Below, piece by piece: positions 55,848-64,000 of a DNA stretch of 64,000 nt. The DNA is taken from the NCBI GenBank assembly GCA_015063005.1, contig SUTF01000001.1, positions 239,000 through 302,999 of the forward strand. The letters are read 5' to 3'. The DNA is from Methanobrevibacter millerae. Lineage in GTDB: Archaea; Methanobacteriota; Methanobacteria; Methanobacteriales; Methanobacteriaceae. The first letter of the stretch is position 1, and every line of letters starts with the position of its first letter. Position numbers and translations under genes: made by a program. The notes under the pieces are model-generated. The model saw nothing but the letters and a program-made list of their open reading frames with translations. It was not told the origin of the DNA and did no database searches.

Positions 55848-57056
55848 ATGAGCGCAAATATCGAAAAAATGTACTATGCTTACTCTGCTAACGACGACAT
55901 CAAATCCAAAGGAGAATATGGTGGAGTTGTAACTACTATCATGAAACACTTATTAGAAAGTGGAGCAGTTGATGCTGTTGTTGGTGTAGAAGAAGGTCAC
56001 GATTTATACGACGCAGTACCATGTTTAGTAACTGACCCTGCAGACATTATCAAAACTGCTGGTTCCATTCACTGTGGTACTTTAAACTTAGCAAAATTCG
56101 TTTACAAATACTTAGACGGATGTAAAGACATGAAAATTGCAGTCTCATGTAAACCATGTGATGCAATGACCATTAGAGAATTAATCAAAAGAGGTAAAAT
56201 CTTAGGTGACAATGTTATCATGATTGGTGTAAACTGTGGAGGTACCTTACCACCAGTACCAACTATGAACATGATTAAAGATGTCTACGAATTAGACCCT
56301 AAAGATGTTGTCAAAGAAGAAATCTCTAAAGGTAAACTCATCATGGAAACCGCTGACGGTGAAGAAAAAGGCTTCGGTATCGAAGACTTAGAAGAAGACG
56401 GCATGGGTAGAAGAGAAAACTGTCAAAGATGTAACTTAAAAATCCCATCCAATGCTGATTTAGCATTAGGTAACTGGGGAGTTATTGGTGAATTAGCTGG
56501 TAAAGCTACTTTCGTAGAAGTTTTCACTGACAAAGGATCTGAAATCTTAGCTGATGTTATTGACGCAGGTTTAATCGAAGTTGCTGAACCAATCGAAAAA
56601 GGTATCAAAATCAGAGAAAACATTAACAACTTCATGTTAAAAGCTTCCAACGCTAAAAAAGAAGTTGACTATGCAGGCACTACTGGAGATATCATTGACG
56701 TATTCCACATGTACGATGAAGAATTCTCCAAATGTATGAAATGTTACGGTTGCCGTGAAGCATGTCCTTTATGTTTCTGTGAAGACTGCTGTCTTGAAGC
56801 TGAAGGTCCTGAATGGGTACCTGGTGGATACACTCCTGCAGCACCATTCTTCCACTTAACCCGTATGGTTCACATGGTTGATGCATGTACCAACTGTGGT
56901 CAATGTAGTGATGTCTGTCCTTGTGAAATTCCTGTATCCAAAGTATGGAGTACTGTAAACAACAAAGTAAGAGAAGTTTACGGATACATCCCAGGATTCG
57001 ACACTGACGACAGAATCCCATTCACTGAACACATTTCAAACGCTAAAAAATTATAG
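55848..57056 (+). CDS. fdhB: formate dehydrogenase subunit beta FdhB (F420-reducing)
   Basis: A 402-residue FrhB-like flavoprotein with Fe-S clusters. The N-terminal F420/FAD domain has [16 protein letters not shown] and [43 protein letters not shown] is a conserved cluster/flavin segment. The C-terminal ferredoxin-like motifs are [16 protein letters not shown] and [16 protein letters not shown]. It moves electrons from FdhA to F420 and can join the heterodisulfide reductase complex in related species. 17 bp after fdhA, followed by a terminator hairpin. Confidence 0.96.
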   Translation: MSANIEKMYYAYSANDDIKSKGEYGGVVTTIMKHLLESGAVDAVVGVEEGHDLYDAVPCLVTDPADIIKTAGSIHCGTLNLAKFVYKYLDGCKDMKIAVSCKPCDAMTIRELIKRGKILGDNVIMIGVNCGGTLPPVPTMNMIKDVYELDPKDVVKEEISKGKLIMETADGEEKGFGIEDLEEDGMGRRENCQRCNLKIPSNADLALGNWGVIGELAGKATFVEVFTDKGSEILADVIDAGLIEVAEPIEKGIKIRENINNFMLKASNAKKEVDYAGTTGDIIDVFHMYDEEFSKCMKCYGCREACPLCFCEDCCLEAEGPEWVPGGYTPAAPFFHLTRMVHMVDACTNCGQCSDVCPCEIPVSKVWSTVNNKVREVYGYIPGFDTDDRIPFTEHISNAKKL

Positions 57057-57093
57057 ATAAAGCATTTCGCTTTATTTATTTTTTACTTTTTTT
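57057..57093 (+). terminator. terminator after fdhB
   Basis: Arms ATAAAGC (57057-57063) and GCTTTAT (57069-57075) with loop ATTTC, followed by TTATTTTTTACTTTTTTTT. Confidence 0.7.
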
Positions 57094-57120
57094 TACAATT
57101 TTAAAACTCTTATTGATAAT

Positions 57121-58188
57121 ATGAATATTAATCGAATTGTTTATTTTGATGTTATTAGATCTTTTGCTATAATTTCAGTTTTACTAATTCATGTTTCTGC
57201 TTTTACTAGTGTATCTATTATTCCACAATTCGATTTGGGTCCATCTTTAAATTGGTGGATATATAATTTTGATATAAATTTTTTTAAATGTGGTGTTGAT
57301 TTATTTTTAATGTTGACAGGTGCTTTATTATTAGGTAGGGAATGGAATATCAAATCTTTCTTAATTAAAAAAATTCCACGAATCATTAAACCATTTATAT
57401 TCTGGACTATTGTTTCTTCAATATTATTTGTAGGTTGTTATAATTTCTTGTATTTTAATATACCTCCATTTAATAGTTTTACCGAAATAATTAATTTTAT
57501 TTTCACATCTCAAGGCATATTTACTCATTATTGGTATTTTTGGATGATTTTGGGTGTTTATTTAACTATTCCTATTTATAATTTATTCGTATTAAATGCT
57601 TCTCAAAATGAATTAGAATATTTCATGATTATTTGGATATTATCTTCATTTTTATTTTTTGATCCTTTTCTCAAACTGCCTAACTATTTAATTTATCTTT
57701 CAAGCCCTATAGGTTTTGTTATTGCGGGATATTATTTAAAGATTACTAATAGAAAAATTTTAAATAATCCTTATTTTGCTTTATGTTGTATATTTTTATC
57801 AGTTCTACTTTCAATGTTATTTACTTTTATTTATTCAAATTCTCAAGTTATTGTTGAATGGAATAGATATTCAATTTTCCCTGTTGTTGAATCTATTGGG
57901 ATTTTTATTCTTTTTAAAAATTTCCATAAACTAAATTTTCATTTTTCTAAATTTTATAAATTAAAAAATATTTTAATTAATTGTGTTCATTCTCTTGCGA
58001 AATGTAGTTATGGCATTTATCTTTTCCATTTAATTGTTTTATATTTGGTTAATGGTGTTATTTACACTTCATTTAATGGCCGTTTCAAATTATGGTCTTT
58101 ACTTCTATTTGTTCTCACTTTATTCATATCTTGGGGTATAATTGTAATATTTGAAAAGATACCTCATATGAAAGAGTTTGTTACTTAA
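57121..58188 (+). CDS. acyltransferase-3 family membrane protein
   Basis: A 355-residue membrane O-acyltransferase with about ten helices. The N-terminal block [20 protein letters not shown] carries the Arg and catalytic His of the family; [14 protein letters not shown] near the C-terminus is also typical. It probably acetylates an envelope glycan or lipid. It is notably richer in A+T and has different codon choice from fdhAB beside it, which may reflect low expression or transfer. No SD is visible. Its stop overlaps the convergent moaA by 4 bp. Confidence 0.85.
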   Translation: MNINRIVYFDVIRSFAIISVLLIHVSAFTSVSIIPQFDLGPSLNWWIYNFDINFFKCGVDLFLMLTGALLLGREWNIKSFLIKKIPRIIKPFIFWTIVSSILFVGCYNFLYFNIPPFNSFTEIINFIFTSQGIFTHYWYFWMILGVYLTIPIYNLFVLNASQNELEYFMIIWILSSFLFFDPFLKLPNYLIYLSSPIGFVIAGYYLKITNRKILNNPYFALCCIFLSVLLSMLFTFIYSNSQVIVEWNRYSIFPVVESIGIFILFKNFHKLNFHFSKFYKLKNILINCVHSLAKCSYGIYLFHLIVLYLVNGVIYTSFNGRFKLWSLLLFVLTLFISWGIIVIFEKIPHMKEFVT

Positions 58189-59117
58189 TCAGTATTGAAT
58201 GGTTCTCTTTTGTCAATACCTTTCAAAAAGATCTCTTCCAGTTTTTCATCACTTTCATCATTTCTGATGTCTGTGATTATGTCGACAAGATTATCATTTC
58301 TAAGAAGGCAAGGTTTGATTTTACCGTCTGGTGTCACTCTTAATCTGGTACAATTTGCACAGAATGTAGAGTTGTCGACTGGTTTGACTACCTCGATTTC
58401 TCCACCGTTAATGTAATATTTTTTACGGCCTTGCATAAATTCACGTTCTTTTACTTCGTCAGCTATATCAGATAATCTTTCTTCGACCATATCCAATTTG
58501 TAATGATATTCCTTGGAAAATTTATCGTCATCACAGTTTTCGCTTTCAATCAATTCGATTAGCTGGAGAACCATGTCATTATCCTTACAGAAGTTGAACA
58601 TGTCCTTTATTTCATGTTCATTGATATCTTTCATTATTACCATATTGATTTTAACCGGATAGAGACCAACTTCCACACTTTTCAGAATGCCTCTTTTAGC
58701 AGCTTCAAGATAATCCTTTTTGGTAATGAATTCATATGTTTCAGGATTTAAGGTATCTAGGCTGACATTAACTCTGTCAAGACCAGCTTCTTTCAAGTCC
58801 TTAGCATATTTTTCAAGCAAGATTCCATTGGTTGTTATTGAAATGTCATTAAACCCGACACTGTTTATTTTTGATATGATTTCGACAATGTCCTTTCTAA
58901 TCAATGGCTCTCCACCTGAAAGCCTGATTTTCCTAACTCCAATCCTTTTAGCAATCTGGCAGATTTTATGGATTTCATCTGGAGTCATTTCATTTTTAGA
59001 TGATCTCATGCCGTCATGGTGGCAATAAATGCAGTTGACATTGCATCTGTTTGTCAGGGTTATCCTTAATGAAAGTATAGGTCTGTCATATTTGTCCTTT
59101 ACAACTCTTTCGCTCAT
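58185..59117 (-). CDS. moaA: GTP 3',8-cyclase MoaA
   Basis: A 310-residue radical SAM enzyme performing the first step of molybdopterin synthesis. The N-terminal cluster motif is [10 protein letters not shown] (CxxxCxxC, about 21-31), then [13 protein letters not shown]. The C-terminal cluster motif [20 protein letters not shown] binds the GTP-side cluster. The usual C-terminal GG dipeptide is absent: the chain ends KREPFNTD. It follows mobB after 2 bp, so both share a promoter in the 60155-60565 region. Confidence 0.95.
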   Translation of the reverse strand: MSERVVKDKYDRPILSLRITLTNRCNVNCIYCHHDGMRSSKNEMTPDEIHKICQIAKRIGVRKIRLSGGEPLIRKDIVEIISKINSVGFNDISITTNGILLEKYAKDLKEAGLDRVNVSLDTLNPETYEFITKKDYLEAAKRGILKSVEVGLYPVKINMVIMKDINEHEIKDMFNFCKDNDMVLQLIELIESENCDDDKFSKEYHYKLDMVEERLSDIADEVKEREFMQGRKKYYINGGEIEVVKPVDNSTFCANCTRLRVTPDGKIKPCLLRNDNLVDIITDIRNDESDEKLEEIFLKGIDKREPFNTD

Positions 59118-59119
59118 GA

Positions 59120-60154
59120 TTATACTTCCACATCAATTTTTATTTCATTAATCTCTTCATCAATCTTCAAGCTAGTGACCATAGCGAAAATGCTTTCTTT
59201 CAGGATTCCGCAAGTGAATTTATTAATGTTCAATTCTTCATCATTGACTTTAAGGAGGATATCTGCATTGTACAGTTCATTATTTTCAATGCCTTTGATT
59301 TCAACACATATTTTTTCAATATCATCTTGCGTTTTAAGGGAATTAACCATTCCTTTTATGGAGTTTGAAATGATGTCTTTAATAAATTGATTTATTTCAA
59401 GGGGTTTTTGATTAATGGATATTTTGCTGTTTGATTTATCGCCGTTCAGTTTATTTTCATTATGAATCAATAATTCAATTTTTTCAACATCCTCAACACC
59501 ATAGTCCTTAATGTTTAATGTGTTGATGATTCCAAGATTTACCTGTTTGAAATAGTCACTGACGAATCTGTTTAAACCGATAACCTTACCATCTATAGAC
59601 AGATAGCTTGTCACATCATCCAACTCTTCGGTTTTAATGTTTCCTTCACGGATTTCCTGGGCTATTGACTCACCATCATTGTATCCGCAGTTTTTCTTAA
59701 ATAGTGTATCAATGATGTCATGACCCTTTTCCTCAATCAAATCGACCAAATCGCTAACTCCCTTTTCGGTTATTGTAAATGAGTCAACCTGTTTAATTGT
59801 GTATTTGTCAACAACATCACTTGATGTGGCAATTTTGGGATAATTGTATGTTTTGTACCCTTCAACTATTACAAAATCGAAATTGTCGAAGTGCTTTAGC
59901 AGATATAATATTCTATTCAAGTCATGCTCTTTTCTTGAATTGAAAAAAGTGGTTGATCCGACACCAACGACCAAATTCGCTCCGGCTTGCTTATGTTTCC
60001 AGGTATCAGTATTTTCCTTATCCATTTCTATGGAGTGATGTGAATGTTTTACTGATGCAACATTATATCCTCTTTTTGTAAGTTCGTCGATAACTTTTAC
60101 ACTCAGCGAGGTCTTACCTGTATTTTTTCTCCCGACAATTGATACAATTTTCAT
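59120..60154 (-). CDS. mobB: MobB GTP-binding protein with a triple-repeat C-terminal extension
   Basis: A 344-residue protein, about twice the usual MobB length. Residues 1-165 are MobB: P-loop [35 protein letters not shown] and [13 protein letters not shown]. MobB assists MobA in attaching GMP to molybdopterin. Residues 185-344 hold three related segments of about 45 residues (185-230, 245-288, 301-344) with the pattern [IL]xINxxxLxINxFxxxIxxxxIxxMVxSLKxxxxIxxI. I do not recognise this domain. SD GGGGAGAT precedes the ATG, and moaA follows directly. Confidence 0.88.
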   Translation of the reverse strand: MKIVSIVGRKNTGKTSLSVKVIDELTKRGYNVASVKHSHHSIEMDKENTDTWKHKQAGANLVVGVGSTTFFNSRKEHDLNRILYLLKHFDNFDFVIVEGYKTYNYPKIATSSDVVDKYTIKQVDSFTITEKGVSDLVDLIEEKGHDIIDTLFKKNCGYNDGESIAQEIREGNIKTEELDDVTSYLSIDGKVIGLNRFVSDYFKQVNLGIINTLNIKDYGVEDVEKIELLIHNENKLNGDKSNSKISINQKPLEINQFIKDIISNSIKGMVNSLKTQDDIEKICVEIKGIENNELYNADILLKVNDEELNINKFTCGILKESIFAMVTSLKIDEEINEIKIDVEV

Positions 60155-60212
60155 TTCAAAATCTCCCCTATATAATATATTAATATATTTTTTAAATTAT
60201 TAATAGATTCAT

Positions 60213-60231
60213 ATGTGTAGTTACTACACAT
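60213..60231. promoter_or_regulatory. operator-like palindrome 1 (mobB side)
   Basis: ATGTGTAGTTACTACACAT: perfect 8-bp arms, TTA centre. It lies 59 bp upstream of the mobB start and on the far side of its A/T-rich promoter. Confidence 0.7.
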
Positions 60232-60536
60232 TTTAGGTAGGCCTAAAAATTTTAGCCTATTTTTGTCATTTTTGTAATAACTTTTACCTAACATAGTATT
60301 ACTAATTTTTGTCAAAAATGGCCAAATATTCAATATTAACTCTTTTAAAATTATTTATAATGTATATAACTATCATTTTATTATTTTATTTATAATTTAA
60401 TGAATATTGATTATTTTTATTTAAATATCTTTGTTTTAATAATTTTTTGGATTTTAAAAAGTGTAGTATTCCCACAGTTATATAAAAAGCTTTCGACTTA
60501 AATCTAGTAGACAACTATATTTATATAAGAAAACAT

Positions 60537-60555
60537 ATGTGTTATCATTACACAT
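60537..60555. promoter_or_regulatory. operator-like palindrome 2 (fwd side)
   Basis: ATGTGTTATCATTACACAT: shares ATGTGT-N7-ACACAT and length with palindrome 1. It begins 8 bp after the TATA-like TTTATATAAG, overlapping the expected transcription start. Confidence 0.7.
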
Positions 60556-60565
60556 GGTGGTTCAA

Positions 60566-61015
60566 ATGCCGAAGCATATTGCATCTGGTTTGAAATATCT
60601 GGCTGCGGTTAAATTAAAAGAAGCTGGTGAAAGTCACCAGGCAATTGCTGACGAGTTAGGAATCGATAGATCCACTGTATCACATTATTTGAATGGTAGG
60701 AACTTATCCTGGAATTCAATCGATGTTGCAAGGACTATTACTGAACTATCTCCCAGGGATTTTTTAATAATGACCAATGCGGTATTTGATGAACCAGAAC
60801 AGAGTCGAAAAATTGTGAATATTTGCCGAGAAAAGAACTATGAAGCAATTATTGAAGATTCCTGTATTGGTTGCGGCTTATGTGTAAATGTGTGTTCTAT
60901 GAAAGCTATTAAATTAGAATCATTAACAGCACATACAAACTCCGTACTATGTTGTGGTTGTCAGCTATGTAAAGATGAGTGCCCAACTAATTCAATTAAA
61001 ATTTTGGAGATTTAA
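60566..61015 (+). CDS. fwdH: HTH-ferredoxin fusion protein, FwdH-like putative regulator
   Basis: About 149 residues from ATG 60566 (SD GGTGG five bases upstream; ATG 60554 and a TTG at 60539 fall in the operator or SD). Residues 23-45 (SHQAIADELGIDRSTVSHYLNGR) are a helix-turn-helix like XRE/Tfx proteins. A linker (about 46-93) leads to two ferredoxin motifs, CIGCGLCVNVCSMK and CCGCQLCKDECPTN, each able to hold a [4Fe-4S] cluster. It is the first gene of the fwd operon, 2 bp before fwdF, and homologues there have been called FwdH. The domain pairing suggests a redox or Fe-S-status transcription factor (inference). Confidence 0.82.
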   Translation: MPKHIASGLKYLAAVKLKEAGESHQAIADELGIDRSTVSHYLNGRNLSWNSIDVARTITELSPRDFLIMTNAVFDEPEQSRKIVNICREKNYEAIIEDSCIGCGLCVNVCSMKAIKLESLTAHTNSVLCCGCQLCKDECPTNSIKILEI

Positions 61016-61017
61016 TA

Positions 61018-62115
61018 ATGATAAGAAATTTGAAAGAAGTTAATGACAATAACTTTGACATTACAAGGTCAGCGGAGGAAGTAAGAAATTTATCTTTCAA
61101 AGATCATGTCTGTATTGGATGTGGAATTTGTGAGTCTACTTGTCCTGTTGGCGCAATTACATTGAATGAGATTGCTATTGACTCTCGTGTTCAATTAGCT
61201 AATAATGTCTACTTCAGTGGTCATGAAAAAATCGCACAGAATTTCCATGACGAATTTGATGTTCAAAGAATTAGTATTAATGAAGACAAATGTGTATTAT
61301 GTGGTATGTGTAGCGGATTATGTCCTGTTGACGCATTAATATTAACTATTGATGGAGTACCAATCAGAGAAATTGAAGCATATCCTCACTACAACGCATT
61401 TTCCGAAATTGACGATGACGAATGTGTCTATTGTAAAAGATGTGAAATTGCATGTCCACGTGATGCTATCGTAATTGACAGAACATTACCAGACCGTGCA
61501 GATTTAGTTACTGGTGAAATTGAAGTAAATGATGATGATTGTATTTACTGTGGTGTATGTGAAGAATTATGTCCTGCAGAAGCAATTATTGTTGACAAAG
61601 AAACTGGTAGAGAATCTATCGAAATCAACACCGACAAATGTGTTTACTGTTTAGTATGTAAAAAAGCATGTCCTACTAACGCTATTAAAGCATTATGTAG
61701 AATTTGTTCATACGGTGAATACGACATTGACCTTTCAAAAGCTGCTGTTAAAGGTAACTCAGTTATTGATAGTGAACTTTGTGTTTACTGTGGATGGTGT
61801 GAAGGAGTCTGCCCAACTGACGCAGCAAAAGCTAAAAAACCATTCGAAGGTACAATTGAAGTTGACCAAGAAAAATGTCAAGCATGTGGTGCTTGTGTAG
61901 ATATTTGTAAATGTAATGCATTAGCATTCCCAGTTTCAACTGGTCCAGGTTCAAGGTTAGATCACATTGTTGCACAACCTGATTACTGTATTAAATGTAA
62001 AGCATGTGCAAAAGCATGTCCTAATGGTGCAATAACTGTTAAAAGAACTGAAATTGATCACACTCCTACAAATTCAGCAACTTGGACAGATGCTTTAAAT
62101 GCAATTAAAGACTAG
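61018..62115 (+). CDS. fwdF: polyferredoxin FwdF of formylmethanofuran dehydrogenase
   Basis: A 365-residue protein with eight CxxCxxCxxxC motifs (first CIGCGICESTCPVG, last CIKCKACAKACPNG), so up to eight [4Fe-4S] clusters. It wires electrons into the tungsten/molybdenum formylmethanofuran dehydrogenase, which reduces CO2 to formylmethanofuran, the first step of methanogenesis. One extra CRIC (about residue 234) sits between motifs 5 and 6. SD GGAGATTT precedes ATG. Cotranscribed with the neighbouring fwd genes. Confidence 0.95.
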   Translation: MIRNLKEVNDNNFDITRSAEEVRNLSFKDHVCIGCGICESTCPVGAITLNEIAIDSRVQLANNVYFSGHEKIAQNFHDEFDVQRISINEDKCVLCGMCSGLCPVDALILTIDGVPIREIEAYPHYNAFSEIDDDECVYCKRCEIACPRDAIVIDRTLPDRADLVTGEIEVNDDDCIYCGVCEELCPAEAIIVDKETGRESIEINTDKCVYCLVCKKACPTNAIKALCRICSYGEYDIDLSKAAVKGNSVIDSELCVYCGWCEGVCPTDAAKAKKPFEGTIEVDQEKCQACGACVDICKCNALAFPVSTGPGSRLDHIVAQPDYCIKCKACAKACPNGAITVKRTEIDHTPTNSATWTDALNAIKD

Positions 62116-62123
62116 GTGATTCG

Positions 62124-62354
62124 ATGGAACTTAAAGTAAATCAAGATAATTGTTTAGGATGCGGAATTTGTGTAATTGCTTGTCCTGTTAATGCAGCTAT
62201 CAGCCCAGAAAACGCTGGTGGTAATGGTGCAAAAACTGAAGAAGTAGTTATCATGGTAGAAAATGGGTTTATTAAACTTTTCAGTCCAGATAAATGTGAA
62301 TTATGTGGAACCTGTCAAATGTTTTGCCCAGTAAATGCTATATGGTTAGAATAG
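62124..62354 (+). CDS. fwdG: ferredoxin-like subunit FwdG
   Basis: A 76-residue two-cluster ferredoxin: [14 protein letters not shown] (about 10-23) and [14 protein letters not shown] (about 59-72). A spacer of about 35 residues ([20 protein letters not shown]) separates them, longer than in free ferredoxins and typical of FwdG. It connects FwdF to the catalytic FwdB. It starts 8 bp after fwdF and ends 11 bp before fwdD. Confidence 0.94.
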   Translation: MELKVNQDNCLGCGICVIACPVNAAISPENAGGNGAKTEEVVIMVENGFIKLFSPDKCELCGTCQMFCPVNAIWLE

Positions 62355-62365
62355 GGGGAATAATT

Positions 62366-62935
62366 GTGCATTATGCTAATACTTATTTAGAAAAACCAGT
62401 AGTACCTGATGTAAAAATTACCGGTGAAGGAAATACTGACGTACTCAAATGTATGTTAAACACCGGATCTGACATCTATCAAGGTGCATGTAAGAAAAGA
62501 GGTTCCACTTTAAAAGAAGAATACAAAAACGCTTCAGGAACCTGTTATATGGACCCAAGAGATATGGCAAAATTAGGTGTAAACAATTGGGACACCGTTT
62601 TAGTAAAAACTGACTTTGGAGAAGTTGTTGTAAACTGTGCTGTATCAAGAGATGCACCTCACGAAGGTACTGTATTCATTTGTAAAGGTCCTTGGGCTAA
62701 CACTGTTGTAAGTCACGATACTTACTGCTGTTCTGACCCTACCTACAAAGGAATTAAATGTACTGTTGAAAAAACAGACAGAGAAGTTTTACTCATGGCA
62801 GATTTAATGAGATGGGTATACAAAAAATATGTTGATGAAACCGATGATGACGTTGTTGAAAAAATGGATTCATTAGGTGAATTACCAGTTTACAAAGGAC
62901 GTAAATGGGAGGAGTTGATTGATCATGACTTATGA
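62366..62935 (+). CDS. fwdD: formylmethanofuran dehydrogenase subunit D
   Basis: About 189 residues from GTG 62366, placed by the SD AGGGGGAA; longer in-frame readings overlap fwdG. It is the molybdopterin dinucleotide-binding beta-barrel that in other oxidoreductases is the C-terminal part of the catalytic chain. Family marks are [28 protein letters not shown] and [15 protein letters not shown], followed by [20 protein letters not shown]. It has a C-terminal extension (about 145-189) past the barrel. It overlaps fwdB by 11 bp. Confidence 0.93.
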   Translation: MHYANTYLEKPVVPDVKITGEGNTDVLKCMLNTGSDIYQGACKKRGSTLKEEYKNASGTCYMDPRDMAKLGVNNWDTVLVKTDFGEVVVNCAVSRDAPHEGTVFICKGPWANTVVSHDTYCCSDPTYKGIKCTVEKTDREVLLMADLMRWVYKKYVDETDDDVVEKMDSLGELPVYKGRKWEELIDHDL

Positions 62936-64000
62936 ACCACCTGTAACTGATTACGATTACATTGTAGAAAATTGTACCTGTGCATTTTGTGGATGTAACT
63001 GTGATGATTTAGATTACTTAGTAAAAGACAATCACGTAGTTGCAGTAAGACACGCATGCAGACTTGGTGCAAGTAAAATCATGGAAGATATGGACCAAAG
63101 ATTACTTGTACCTATGATTAGGGATGAAAATGGAGAACTTATGGAAGTAGATTGGGATACTGCTTTAGACAAAGCTGCTGAATACATTGCTAACTCAGTC
63201 AGACCTGTATTCTACGGTTGGTCTGAAACTTCAACCGAATGTATGAAAGAAGGAGTAGCTTTAGGTGAATATATCGGAGCAGTTTTAGATAACCAAGCAA
63301 CTATCTGTCACGGTCCTTCCCTACAAGCTGTACAAAACGCAGGTTACCCTATTCAAACTTTAGGAGAAGTACAAAACAGAGCTGATGTTATTGCATACTC
63401 CGGAAGTAACGCAATGAACTCCCACCCAAGACATATGGCAAGATACGCTGTATTCTGTCGTGGATACTTCAGACAAAGAGGAAGATTCGACAGAACTGTT
63501 ATTACCATGGATCCAAAATTCTCAGACACTGCAAAATGTTCTGACAAATGGATTGGATTCGAACAAAACGGTGACTATGGTTTCTACAACGCTATTAGAG
63601 CTGTATTAAGAGGAAAAGAATTATACCAAGATGTTATCTCAGGAATTCCTAAAGAAGATATTTACGAATTAGCAGAAGAAATGAAAAACGCTGAATTCGG
63701 TGTTTTATTCTTCGGTTTAGGATTAACCCACACATTATCCAAACAAAGAAACATCGATATTGCTATTAAAATGGTTCAAGACTTAAACAAATACAGTAAA
63801 TGGGGTCTTACTCCAATGAGAGGACACTTTAACGTAAACGGTTTCAACATTTTCATGGCATTCGAATGTGGATTTGCTTTCGGTGTTGACTACTGTAGAG
63901 GTTACCCAAGATACATGTTAGGAGAAACCAACACTATCGATTTATTAACCAGAAAAGAACCAGACTGTTTCATGGTTATTGCAGCTGACCCAGGTGCTCA
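62925..64000 (+). CDS. fwdB: formylmethanofuran dehydrogenase subunit B, 5' part (continues past window)
   Basis: The frame is open from ATG 62925 (SD GGGAGGAG) to the window end, 358 codons. It is the catalytic formate dehydrogenase-like subunit, with a [4Fe-4S] site [10 protein letters not shown]...CRLGASK (about 19-51). The active-site region [14 protein letters not shown] has Cys at the W/Mo-ligand position, so this is the Cys rather than selenocysteine isoform. [21 protein letters not shown] follows as the pterin-binding block. Whether it is FwdB (W) or FmdB (Mo) cannot be fixed; the HTH-F-G-D order favours Fwd. Confidence 0.93.
   Translation, partial: MTYEPPVTDYDYIVENCTCAFCGCNCDDLDYLVKDNHVVAVRHACRLGASKIMEDMDQRLLVPMIRDENGELMEVDWDTALDKAAEYIANSVRPVFYGWSETSTECMKEGVALGEYIGAVLDNQATICHGPSLQAVQNAGYPIQTLGEVQNRADVIAYSGSNAMNSHPRHMARYAVFCRGYFRQRGRFDRTVITMDPKFSDTAKCSDKWIGFEQNGDYGFYNAIRAVLRGKELYQDVISGIPKEDIYELAEEMKNAEFGVLFFGLGLTHTLSKQRNIDIAIKMVQDLNKYSKWGLTPMRGHFNVNGFNIFMAFECGFAFGVDYCRGYPRYMLGETNTIDLLTRKEPDCFMVIAADPGA

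Larger units (their letters stand above)
60155..60565. promoter_or_regulatory. divergent control region between mobB-moaA and the fwd operon
   Basis: 410 bp without a credible gene. From left: SD and A/T-rich promoter of mobB; palindrome 1 (60213-60231); a contiguous inverted repeat TTTTAGG-TAGG-CCTAAAA (60231-60248); an AT-rich centre; a half-site GTGTAGTA (60461-60468); TATA boxes near 60479-60487 and 60520-60529; palindrome 2 (60537-60555); and the SD GGTGG for the fwd operon. Confidence 0.75.

Noticed and set aside
60151..60333. 60-codon minus-strand ORF upstream of mobB
   Set aside because: It covers palindrome 1 and the mobB promoter, has no SD and its composition looks like translated AT-rich control DNA.

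Overview
The window is from a methanogenic archaeon of the order Methanobacteriales, most likely a host-associated Methanobrevibacter. The signs are very low G+C; archaeal information-processing genes (DNA polymerase D large subunit, class I lysyl-tRNA synthetase, Rpo4, L21e, Pus10, PAN ATPases); formylmethanofuran dehydrogenase and F420-type formate dehydrogenase genes; and giant secreted beta-helix/Ig-like 'adhesin-like' proteins with N-terminal signal peptides. Species cannot be fixed from the sequence alone.

Layout. 1-4.5 kb: end of pus10, moaC, Sec61-beta, hisF, an OGG-type glycosylase and an MFS exporter. 4.7-13 kb: two tandem adhesin-like genes. 13-20.3 kb: cyclophilin, argD, NUDIX, lysA-dapF, then the reverse-strand cluster rpl21e-rpo4-DUF655-rsmA-methyltransferase. 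20.5-21.1 kb: a RelE-type toxin-antitoxin pair with a perfect 23-bp operator-like palindrome. 21.2-36.5 kb: nrdD, polC, a coiled-coil protein, a fungal-type cytosine deaminase, lysS, two tandem PAN ATPase genes, thiC, a radical SAM gene and a PfkB kinase. 36.6-42.5 kb: a ModE-like regulator, hxlB, fdhD, and a FecCD-type ABC importer ending in an FmdE gene. 42.5-52.5 kb: three more surface proteins, the last membrane-anchored and followed by a 7-TM protein, an ExbB/TolQ/MotA-like protein and a DUF2149 protein. 52.8-57 kb: fdhC-fdhA-fdhB. 57-60 kb: an acyltransferase, moaA and a mobB with a C-terminal extension. 60.5 kb to the end: the formylmethanofuran dehydrogenase operon (HTH-ferredoxin gene, fwdF, fwdG, fwdD, fwdB cut by the window edge).

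Two themes connect the genes. The first is Mo/W-pterin metabolism: moaC, moaA and mobB for the cofactor, fdhD for its sulfuration, a ModE-like regulator, a chelate-type importer with FmdE, and the two user enzymes Fdh and Fwd. Two near-identical 19-bp palindromes flank the mobB/fwd intergenic region, and a redox-capable HTH-ferredoxin protein is encoded beside one of them. The second theme is cell-surface display: five large secreted proteins built from beta-helix and Ig-like modules, next to a putative proton-driven Exb/Tol-like complex. I regard these two (the Fe-S regulator with paired operators, and the adhesin plus Exb/DUF2149 cluster) as the best candidates for undescribed biology here.
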